DNA of 6,882 bases from Flavobacteriales bacterium (lineage in GTDB: Bacteria; Bacteroidota; Bacteroidia; Flavobacteriales_E; Vicingaceae): assembly GCA_020635815.1 (NCBI GenBank), contig JACJZB010000018.1, positions 1 through 6,882 on the forward strand, given 5' to 3'. Positions 1 to 6,691 of this stretch are shown piece by piece (positions within the stretch are counted from its first letter, which is position 1; the number at the start of each line of letters is the position of its first letter). Position numbers and translations under genes: made by a program. The notes beneath the pieces were generated by a model, which saw nothing but the letters and a program-made list of their open reading frames with translations, had not been told where the DNA came from and ran no database searches.

Positions 1-2531
1 TTTTTTTTCTTTTTTGCCTTCTGAACAGAAATAACAAGTTCTTCCTTGTTTTCGTGCAAATCAACCATTATGGTGTCTCCTTCAGTTAATTTAGACTGAA
101 TAATTTCTTCTGCTAAAGGATCTTCCAAGTATTTTTGAATAGCACGTTTTAATGGGCGAGCACCAAATGCAGAGTCATAACCTTTATCCGCAATAAAATC
201 TTTAGCGGGTTCGGTTAAATTAATTTGGTAACCCAATTCAATGATTCTCTTGTACAAACTTTGTAATTCAATATCAATAATTTTATGAATGTCTTCTTGT
301 GTTAAATGATTAAACATTACCACATCATCAATTCTATTTAAGAATTCGGGAGCAAAAGCTTTTTTAAGTGCATTTTGTATTACAGATGCCGAATGTTCAT
401 CAGCACTTTCTTTTTTAGCTGCTGTAGAAAAACCAACGCCTTGTCCAAAATCTTTTAATTGACGAGCCCCAATGTTAGAGGTCATGATAATGATAGTGTT
501 TTTGAAGTTTATTTTTCTTCCTAAACTATCTGTCAACTGACCATCATCTAACGCTTGTAATAAAATATTGAACACATCTGGATGAGCTTTTTCAACTTCA
601 TCTAATAAAACAATAGAGTAGGGCTTTCTTCTCACTTTTTCTGTTAATTGTCCGCCTTCTTCATAACCAACATACCCTGGAGGTGCGCCAACTAAACGAG
701 AAACAGCAAATTTTTCCATGTACTCACTCATGTCAATACGAATTAATGCATCTTCTGAGTCGAACATTGTTCTAGCCAATACTTTAGCTAACTGTGTTTT
801 ACCAACACCTGTCGGACCTAAAAATATAAACGAACCAATTGGTTTGTTTGGGTCTTTTAATCCAGCACGGTTTCTTTGAATAGCTTTAACTACTTTTTTT
901 ACTGCTTCATCCTGACCAATAACTTTACCCATCATGAGTTCACTCATTTTGAATAATTTATCTCCTTCAGCTTGAGCAATACGTTGAGTAGGTATTCCAG
1001 TCATCATACCTACAACTTCTGCAACATTATCTTCAGTAACAGTTTCTTTGTGGTTTTTCGTTTCTTCGTCCCACGCATTTTTAGCGTTATCTAAATCTCT
1101 TAATAGGTTTCGCTCTGTATCTCTTAATTGAGCTGCTTCTTCATATTTCTGACTTCTTACAACTTGGTTTTTCTTCTCTTTAATGTCTTCAATTTTCTTT
1201 TCAATATCCAAGATGTTTTTTGGAACTTTTATGTTGGTTATGTGAACACGAGAACCAGCTTCATCTAAAGCATCCAAAGCCTTATCAGGCAAATGCCTAT
1301 CGGTTATGTATCTATCGGTTAATTTCACACAAGCTTCAATAGCTTCAGGCGTGTAAATTACGTTGTGATGGGTTTCGTATTTTTCTTTTACATTATTTAA
1401 TATGATAATAGTCTCCTCAACTGAAGTTGGCTCAATCATTACTTTTTGGAAACGACGCTCTAGAGCTCCATCTTTTTCTATGTACTGACGGTATTCATCT
1501 AAAGTAGTAGCACCAATACATTGTATTTCACCTCTTGCCAATGCAGGTTTAAACATATTAGAAGCATCTAATGAACCTGATGCTCCACCAGCCCCAATAA
1601 TGGTATGAATTTCATCAATAAAAAGGATAATGTCAGGAGATTTTTCCAACTCGTTCATTACCGCTTTCATTCGTTCCTCAAACTGACCTCTGTATTTTGT
1701 TCCTGCAACCAACGAAGCCAAATCAAGTGTTACAATTCGTTTTCCGAATAAAACCCTTGAAACCTTTTTTTGAATAATTCTTAAAGCCAATCCTTCAGCT
1801 ATAGCAGATTTACCAACACCAGGTTCACCAAGCAAAATAGGATTGTTCTTTTTTCTACGTGATAATATTTGAGAAACACGTTCTATTTCTTTCTCACGAC
1901 CAACAATAGGGTCTAATTTACCTTCTTCGGCATATTTGGTTAAATCTCTACCAAAATTATCTAATACAGGAGTTTTTGATTTCGCATCTGTCGATTTTGC
2001 AGCGCCAGAACCCGAACTACCCATAAAACCCTTTCCGTCATCGTCATCTTCATTATCAGATGGAAATTCTGCTTTTGGAAGTTGATCCTCTTCAACTAAA
2101 TTTAATATCATAATTTCTTCTTTAACATCGTTATAATTTACATTCAATAAGTTTAAAACTTTTGAAGCAACACTATTTTCTTCTTTTAATATCGATAACA
2201 AAAGGTGTTCAGTACCAATAATGTTATTTTTAAACATCTTTGCCTCTAAATAAGTTATCTTTAATACCTTTTCGGCTTGTTTAATCAAAGGTATATTAGC
2301 CATTGTATGTGTTGCAGCATCGCCAGCCTTAGTTGATTCTTCAAGTTTTAATCGAAGCTCTTTAATATCAACCCCCAGCGATTTTAATATTTTAATGGCT
2401 AAACCATTTCCTTCTCTTATAATACCTAATAAAAGATGTTCTACACCAATGTAGTCATGACCTAAACGTAAAGCTTCTTCTTTACTGTAAGTGATAACAT
2501 CTTTAACTTTTACTGAAAAATTCGCATCCAT
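1..2531 (-). CDS. clpC: ClpC-type AAA+ unfoldase, ATP-binding subunit of the Clp protease (3' end cut by window edge)
   Basis: This is a Hsp100/Clp ATPase that unfolds proteins and threads them into the ClpP peptidase in the cytoplasm. 843 complete codons read without a stop from ATG at 2531 to the left edge, close to the usual family length of about 840-860, so only the last codon or few are missing. Two Clp N-terminal repeats occupy residues 1-75 and 78-150 (GVEHLL at 29-34, GTEHLL at 106-111). A flexible linker rich in Asp, Gly and Ser follows (about 147-187). The first AAA+ domain has Walker A GEPGVGKS (235-242) and Walker B FIDE ending at E307. The short ClpC-type middle domain (about 425-485) contains a UVR-like QKYEEAAQLRD (461-471). 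The second AAA+ domain has Walker A GPTGVGKT (572-579), Walker B LLDE ending at E645, and sensor-2 GARPLKR (790-796). The ClpP-docking loop VGF (699-701) is present, so this is a protease partner and not ClpB. The chain ends in a Lys run. No clear Shine-Dalgarno precedes the ATG, as is common in Bacteroidota. The gene is divergent from gyrA. Confidence 0.97.
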   Translation of the reverse strand, partial: MDANFSVKVKDVITYSKEEALRLGHDYIGVEHLLLGIIREGNGLAIKILKSLGVDIKELRLKLEESTKAGDAATHTMANIPLIKQAEKVLKITYLEAKMFKNNIIGTEHLLLSILKEENSVASKVLNLLNVNYNDVKEEIMILNLVEEDQLPKAEFPSDNEDDDDGKGFMGSSGSGAAKSTDAKSKTPVLDNFGRDLTKYAEEGKLDPIVGREKEIERVSQILSRRKKNNPILLGEPGVGKSAIAEGLALRIIQKKVSRVLFGKRIVTLDLASLVAGTKYRGQFEERMKAVMNELEKSPDIILFIDEIHTIIGAGGASGSLDASNMFKPALARGEIQCIGATTLDEYRQYIEKDGALERRFQKVMIEPTSVEETIIILNNVKEKYETHHNVIYTPEAIEACVKLTDRYITDRHLPDKALDALDEAGSRVHITNIKVPKNILDIEKKIEDIKEKKNQVVRSQKYEEAAQLRDTERNLLRDLDNAKNAWDEETKNHKETVTEDNVAEVVGMMTGIPTQRIAQAEGDKLFKMSELMMGKVIGQDEAVKKVVKAIQRNRAGLKDPNKPIGSFIFLGPTGVGKTQLAKVLARTMFDSEDALIRIDMSEYMEKFAVSRLVGAPPGYVGYEEGGQLTEKVRRKPYSIVLLDEVEKAHPDVFNILLQALDDGQLTDSLGRKINFKNTIIIMTSNIGARQLKDFGQGVGFSTAAKKESADEHSASVIQNALKKAFAPEFLNRIDDVVMFNHLTQEDIHKIIDIELQSLYKRIIELGYQINLTEPAKDFIADKGYDSAFGARPLKRAIQKYLEDPLAEEIIQSKLTEGDTIMVDLHENKEELVISVQKAKKKK

Positions 2532-2587
2532 AAATTTAGTTTTTAGACTCAACTCGATTAATAAAGTTAAGACTTATTGGCTTAATT

Positions 2588-2595
2588 CAAAAGTA
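2588..2595 (-). promoter_or_regulatory. Putative clpC promoter, -7 element
   Basis: On the minus strand these bases read TACTTTTG, an exact match to the Bacteroidota sigma-A-type -7 consensus TAnnTTTG. Transcription would start about 5 bases downstream, near 2583, giving a leader of roughly 50 bases before the clpC ATG at 2531. No TTTG (-33) box is found at the expected 19-21 base spacing; the nearest upstream TTTG is only 9 bases away. The match could therefore be chance in this AT-rich stretch, and the call is inference from one half of the promoter. No HrcA-type CIRCE or CtsR-like operator was seen. Confidence 0.4.
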
Positions 2596-2683
2596 AATAT
2601 ATATCAAATATTTAACCGTTTATGAAGATGTTCATTTTTCAACAAAAATTTGTTAGTAAGTAAGTCTTTTTTTTAAGGGGAAA

Positions 2684-2725
2684 ACCTTTTTTTAATGTGT
2701 ATTTTCGAAGGTCTAAAAAAAAGGT
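2684..2725. repeat. 10-bp perfect inverted repeat in the gyrA leader
   Basis: ACCTTTTTTT at 2684-2693 is the exact reverse complement of AAAAAAAGGT at 2716-2725, with a 22-base spacer. Eight of the ten pairs in the mostly A:T stem are T-A or A-T beyond the terminal CC/GG step, so an RNA hairpin would be weak. It ends 29 bases before the gyrA start. The spacer contains a near-consensus -7 promoter element (2700-2707). Whether it is a protein-binding site, a hairpin, or simply two A/T tracts cannot be decided from sequence alone. Confidence 0.35.
2700..2707 (+). promoter_or_regulatory. Possible gyrA promoter, -7 element
   Basis: TATTTTCG matches the Bacteroidota -7 consensus TAnnTTTG at five of six fixed positions (C in place of the last T). 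It would give a transcript start near 2712 and a leader of about 43 bases. No TTTG lies about 20 bases upstream; the TTTG at 2649-2652 is too far away (47 bases between them). This is the best candidate in the intergenic region, but it is weak. Confidence 0.25.
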
Positions 2726-2743
2726 ATTTTATTGAGTTTAAAT

Positions 2744-2748
2744 AAGGA
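2744..2748 (+). promoter_or_regulatory. gyrA ribosome-binding site (Shine-Dalgarno)
   Basis: AAGGA sits 6 bases before the ATG at 2755, a standard position for pairing with the 3' end of 16S rRNA. It stands out because neither clpC nor the TPR gene in this window has such a motif, and Bacteroidota generally rely little on it. An in-frame TAA at 2743-2745 overlaps the site, so no upstream in-frame start is possible and the site fixes 2755 as the first available gyrA start. Confidence 0.6.
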
Positions 2749-2754
2749 AAAATT

Positions 2755-5331
2755 ATGGCTGAAGGAGAAAAAATAATTCAGATAAATATTGATGATGAAA
2801 TGAGATCAGCGTACATCGATTATTCGATGTCGGTTATTGTTTCTCGTGCTTTACCTGATGTGAGAGATGGTTTAAAACCAGTACACAGAAGAATTTTGTA
2901 CGGTATGATGGATTTAGGTGTACGTTCAAATAGTGCACATAAAAAATCAGCAAGAATTGTAGGTGAGGTTTTAGGTAAGTATCACCCGCATGGCGATACT
3001 GCAGTTTACGACTCTATGGTGCGTATGGCACAAGAATGGTCGTTACGATACATGTTGGTTGACGGACAAGGTAACTTTGGATCTGTTGATGGTGATAGTC
3101 CTGCTGCAATGCGTTACACAGAGGCTAGGTTAAGAAAGATTGCCGAAGACATGTTGGCAGATATCGACAAAGAAACGGTTGATTTTAAATTAAACTTTGA
3201 TGATTCGTTGGAAGAACCAACGGTATTACCAACAAGAATACCTGCTTTGTTAATAAATGGAGCGTCGGGTATTGCTGTAGGTATGGCAACTAATATGGCC
3301 CCTCATAACTTAACAGAGGTTATTGATGGTATTGTTGCTTACATTAATAATAAAGATATCGATGTTGAAGGCTTGATGCAACACATCAAAGCTCCTGATT
3401 TCCCAACAGGTGGTATTATTTATGGTTACGGAGGTGTTAAGGAAGCATTTGAAACTGGTAGAGGACGTATTGTAATGCGTGCAAAAGCGGAGATTGAAGA
3501 AGTAGGATCGGGTAGAATGCAAATTATTGTTTCAGAAATACCTTATCAAACCAACAAGGCTGAAATGATTAAGAAAACAGCCGATTTAATCAACGATAAA
3601 AAAATCGAAGGGATTTCTGATATTAGAGATGAGTCGGATAGAAATGGTATGCGAATTGTTTACGAATTAAAACGTGAAGCAATTGCGAATGTAGTATTAA
3701 ATAATTTATTTAAATATACAGGGTTACAAACCTCATTTAGTGTAAATAACATTGCTTTAGTTAAAGGAAGACCTGTAATGTTAAACCTAAAAGATATTAT
3801 TGTTGAGTTTGTTGAATTTAGACATGAGGTTGTAGTAAAAAGAGCTCAATACGATTTAAGAAAAGCAGAAGAAAGAGCTCATATTTTAGAAGGTTTAATT
3901 ATTGCTTCTGATAACATTGACGAAGTAATAAAAATAATTAGAGCATCAAATAGCCCAGATGAAGCAAGAGAAAGCTTAATGGAGCGATTTAATTTATCTG
4001 ACCTACAGTCGAGAGCGATTGTTGAAATGAGATTAAGACAATTAACAGGACTGGAGCAAGATAAGTTAAGAGCTGAATTCGAACAAATCATGAATTTAAT
4101 TAAAGATTTGCAAGATATTTTAGCAAATGAAGAACGAAGAATGCAAATTATTATTGATGAGTTATTAGAAGTTAAAGCTAAATATGGCGACGAGCGTAGA
4201 AGTGTTATCGAATACGCTGGTGGTGACTTTAGTATCGAAGACATGATTCCTGATGAAGAGGTGGTAGTTACTATTTCTCATTTGGGTTACATGAAACGTA
4301 CTTCTTTATCGGAATACAAATTACAAAATAGAGGAGGAGTAGGCTCAAAAGGAACGGCAACTCGTGATGAAGATTTCTTAGAACACTTATTTGTAGCAAC
4401 TACACACAACTATTTGCTAGTGTTTACTGAAAAAGGTAAGTGTTATTGGATGCGAGTATTTGAAATTCCAGAAGGTACAAAACAATCGAAAGGTAGAGCT
4501 ATTCAAAACCTAATCAATATTGAGCCTGATGATAAAATTTTAACATACATCAATGTTAAAGATTTAAAAGATGATGATTACATTAACAACAACTACATTG
4601 TAATGTGTACCAAAAAAGGAATCATCAAGAAAACTACTTTAGAAGCCTATTCTCGTCCAAGAGCCAATGGTATTAATGCCATTACAGTTAGAGAAGGAGA
4701 TTTATTGTTAGAAGCAAAATTAACTTCAGGTAAGGACGAAATTATTATGGCGATTAAATCAGGACGTGCAATTCGTTTTAACGAAGAAAAAGTTCGTCCA
4801 ATGGGTAGAAACGCTTCAGGTGTAAGAGGAGTTACCATTCCTGAAAATGGCGAAGTAATTGGTATGATTACCATTACTGACCCAGAATCGCAACATATTT
4901 TAGTAGTTTCAGAAAATGGTTACGGTAAACGTTCTGATGTTGAAGATTATAGAGTTACTAACAGAGGTGGTAAAGGTGTTAAAACCATTAATGTTACCGA
5001 TAAAACAGGTAATTTAATTGCAATTAAATGTGTTACTGACGAGGATGATTTAATGATTATCAACAAATCCGGTATCGTTATTCGTTTAGCTGTAAAAGAT
5101 TTACGCGTAATGGGTAGAGCTACTCAAGGTGTTCGTTTAATAAACTTACGTAACGGCGATTCTATTGCTGCAGTAACTCGAGTTGAACACAATGAAGATG
5201 AGGAGACAGATCAAATAGATGAAGAAGGAAATGTTGTTGCAAAACAAGTTTCTGATGCTGATGTAGCTGACGAAACTGATAGTGGCAAGGATATTGATAA
5301 TACAGAAGAAGATTTAAACAACGAAGAATAA
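2755..5331 (+). CDS. gyrA: DNA gyrase subunit A
   Basis: GyrA is the DNA-cleaving and DNA-wrapping subunit of the A2B2 gyrase that introduces negative supercoils using ATP hydrolysed by GyrB. The protein is 858 residues, in the normal range. The breakage-reunion domain (about 30-480) carries the catalytic tyrosine Y121 in RYTEAR. The quinolone-determining region is intact: HPHGDTAVYD at 77-86 has T82 and D86 at the positions of E. coli S83 and D87. The conserved IPALLINGASGIAVGMAT stretch follows near 162-179. The C-terminal domain shows six pinwheel-type repeats starting near residues 503, 551, 611, 660, 712 and 764. The GyrA-box is QNRGGVG at 524-530 (classical form QRRGGKG), and a similar NRGGKG occurs in the fifth blade at 736-741. 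This box and the gyrB-type partner context favour GyrA over topoisomerase IV ParC, although gyrB itself is not in the window. The last 50 residues (809-858) form an acidic tail with 21 Asp/Glu. The start is supported by the AAGGA site and an in-frame stop just upstream. Confidence 0.98.
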   Translation: MAEGEKIIQINIDDEMRSAYIDYSMSVIVSRALPDVRDGLKPVHRRILYGMMDLGVRSNSAHKKSARIVGEVLGKYHPHGDTAVYDSMVRMAQEWSLRYMLVDGQGNFGSVDGDSPAAMRYTEARLRKIAEDMLADIDKETVDFKLNFDDSLEEPTVLPTRIPALLINGASGIAVGMATNMAPHNLTEVIDGIVAYINNKDIDVEGLMQHIKAPDFPTGGIIYGYGGVKEAFETGRGRIVMRAKAEIEEVGSGRMQIIVSEIPYQTNKAEMIKKTADLINDKKIEGISDIRDESDRNGMRIVYELKREAIANVVLNNLFKYTGLQTSFSVNNIALVKGRPVMLNLKDIIVEFVEFRHEVVVKRAQYDLRKAEERAHILEGLIIASDNIDEVIKIIRASNSPDEARESLMERFNLSDLQSRAIVEMRLRQLTGLEQDKLRAEFEQIMNLIKDLQDILANEERRMQIIIDELLEVKAKYGDERRSVIEYAGGDFSIEDMIPDEEVVVTISHLGYMKRTSLSEYKLQNRGGVGSKGTATRDEDFLEHLFVATTHNYLLVFTEKGKCYWMRVFEIPEGTKQSKGRAIQNLINIEPDDKILTYINVKDLKDDDYINNNYIVMCTKKGIIKKTTLEAYSRPRANGINAITVREGDLLLEAKLTSGKDEIIMAIKSGRAIRFNEEKVRPMGRNASGVRGVTIPENGEVIGMITITDPESQHILVVSENGYGKRSDVEDYRVTNRGGKGVKTINVTDKTGNLIAIKCVTDEDDLMIINKSGIVIRLAVKDLRVMGRATQGVRLINLRNGDSIAAVTRVEHNEDEETDQIDEEGNVVAKQVSDADVADETDSGKDIDNTEEDLNNEE

Positions 5332-5342
5332 AATTAAAATTT

Positions 5343-6623
5343 ATGAAAAAAACAGTTTTAACAATAACCACTATTGTTGTAGCTTCCTTAGGATTTGCTC
5401 AAAAAGCTAAAGTGGTGAGTGCTTACAATTACAATAAAGCATTCGAACGTTCATTAAAATGTAGCGAATTAGTTGATGGTTTAGCTGCAATTAATGAAGC
5501 AATTAATGATGCTGAAGCTCAAACATGGGCAAAAACGTGGTATTACAGAGGTAACCTTTACTTTAATGTTTTAGCAAGTAAAACAAGCAAAGAATCGTGT
5601 GTGAGTTTAGATGCAGATGCTCTAGAAAAATGTACTGATTCGTATATGAAAGCTATGGTATTAAATTTTCAAGACCCAGAACTTAAAAAACTTGACTTAG
5701 AAAAAGATGAAGATGTAATGAAGTTTATGATGGCCATTAAAGAGGCATTTGAAGGTAAAATCAAAGTTGATGATGAAACATACAATATGGATATCATTAG
5801 CAGAAAAATACCTGGTTTATCTGGAGAATATGGTAATAAAGGTATTGGTCAATTCCAAAATAAAGATTACAAAGGCGCTCAAGAAAGTTTTGGTAAATCA
5901 TTAATGTTGGGTCAATTTACAGGAAAGATGGATACCATGATGATGTACAATACTGCTTTAGCATCTGAATTAGCTGGTGATAACGCTACTGCAAAACAAG
6001 TTTACGAAGGTTTAATTATGTTAAAGTACAATGTTGATGGTAACGGACCAAACCTTTACATGTCTTTATCAAAAATCTACAAAAAAGAAGGCGATACTGC
6101 AAAAGCTGATGAAATTGTAAAAAAAGGTAGAAAAGCTTATCCTAACGATTATAATTTAATTGTTACTGAATTAGATGGTTATTTAGCATCAGGAAAGCAC
6201 CAAGAAGCTTTAACTAATTTAGATTTAGCGATTACTAATAATCCTAAAAACGAAGTGTTATATTTTGCTAGAGGTACAGTTTACGAAAACTTAAAAAACG
6301 AAGATAAAGCTGTAGCGGATTATAAAAAAGCGATTGAAATCAAACCTGATTATTACGATGCACACTTTAACTTAGGAGCTTATTTCTTTAATAAAGGTGC
6401 AGAAAAAATTAACGAAGCAAATGCTTTGCCTTACAACGAAACCAAAAAGTTTGAGGCAATGAAATTAGAGGCTAAAAAATTGTTTGAAACATCAATACCA
6501 TCAATAGAAAAAGCTAATGAGCTTAATCCAAAAGATGTAGATACGGCTAACATGCTTATTAAAGTATATACTCAAACAGAGCAATACGATAAAGCAAAAG
6601 CAATTAAAGCAAAATATCAATAA
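5343..6623 (+). CDS. Exported tetratricopeptide-repeat protein of unknown function
   Basis: The 426-residue protein starts with a typical signal peptide: Lys at 2-3, a hydrophobic core at about 4-17, and a Phe-Ala-Gln end at 18-20, with likely cleavage after A19. There is no lipobox cysteine, so it should be a soluble periplasmic protein and not a lipoprotein. After a helical N-terminal part with three cysteines (C40, C86, C97), TPR-like helical pairs can be read at about 160-193, 197-230, 236-268, 270-301, 303-336 (the best match, with YFARGTVYENLKNEDKAV) and 337-350. An insertion of about 40 residues precedes a final unit at 398-426. TPR arrays bind other proteins; the partner here is unknown, and no catalytic motif is visible. 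The gene begins 11 bases after the gyrA stop with no terminator or promoter between, so co-transcription with gyrA is likely. It has no Shine-Dalgarno. From memory, a TPR gene behind gyrA is common in Flavobacteriia, but I could not check this. Confidence 0.9.
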   Translation: MKKTVLTITTIVVASLGFAQKAKVVSAYNYNKAFERSLKCSELVDGLAAINEAINDAEAQTWAKTWYYRGNLYFNVLASKTSKESCVSLDADALEKCTDSYMKAMVLNFQDPELKKLDLEKDEDVMKFMMAIKEAFEGKIKVDDETYNMDIISRKIPGLSGEYGNKGIGQFQNKDYKGAQESFGKSLMLGQFTGKMDTMMMYNTALASELAGDNATAKQVYEGLIMLKYNVDGNGPNLYMSLSKIYKKEGDTAKADEIVKKGRKAYPNDYNLIVTELDGYLASGKHQEALTNLDLAITNNPKNEVLYFARGTVYENLKNEDKAVADYKKAIEIKPDYYDAHFNLGAYFFNKGAEKINEANALPYNETKKFEAMKLEAKKLFETSIPSIEKANELNPKDVDTANMLIKVYTQTEQYDKAKAIKAKYQ

Positions 6624-6644
6624 TTGATAGGTACTCGTAATCAA

Positions 6645-6679
6645 AAAAAAAGGGAAGATAAATTATCTTCCCTTTTTTT
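6645..6679. terminator. Bidirectional intrinsic terminator between converging genes
   Basis: The core stem GGGAAGAT (6652-6659) pairs perfectly with ATCTTCCC (6665-6672) around a 5-base loop. Flanking A and T tracts extend it to 15 pairs (6645-6659 with 6665-6679). A T7 run follows on the plus strand and, read on the minus strand, a T9 run follows (A9 at 6643-6651). It therefore works as a rho-independent terminator in both directions: it lies 21 bases after the TPR gene stop on the plus strand and 12 bases after the stop of the converging minus-strand gene. Confidence 0.92.
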
Positions 6680-6691
6680 GTTTTCCATCAT

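Noticed and set aside
2649..2680. TTTG at 2649-2652 as a -33 box for gyrA
   Set aside because: No TAnnTTTG-like element follows at 19-21 bases; that position falls in a T-tract followed by AAGGGG.
2675..2693. AAGG-loop-CCTT followed by T-run as a small terminator or attenuator before gyrA
   Set aside because: The stem is only four pairs and could not halt polymerase; it is better seen as part of the A/T-tract inverted repeat.
2995..3012. Thr at the GyrA position equivalent to E. coli Ser83 (T82) as a possible quinolone-resistance change
   Set aside because: Thr is the wild-type residue at this position in flavobacteria and several other groups, and D86 (E. coli D87) is unchanged, so there is no sign of a resistance allele.
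3310..3522. Open frame of 70 codons on the minus strand inside gyrA
   Set aside because: It lies wholly within the conserved gyrase coding region on the opposite strand, has no domain-like features or start signal, and reflects gyrA codon use.
3879..4244. Open frame of 121 codons on the minus strand inside gyrA
   Set aside because: It is antisense to the coiled-coil and linker part of GyrA; its Ser/Ile/Leu-rich composition is what the complement of Lys/Glu/Asp codons gives, and no promoter or ribosome site is visible.
4647..4874. Open frame of 75 codons on the minus strand within the GyrA C-terminal domain
   Set aside because: Antisense shadow of blades 3-5; no recognisable protein features.
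5162..5371. Open frame of 69 codons on the minus strand across the gyrA/TPR junction
   Set aside because: It runs antisense to the acidic GyrA tail and the TPR signal peptide; its His/Gln/Leu-rich product is compositional and has no start signal.
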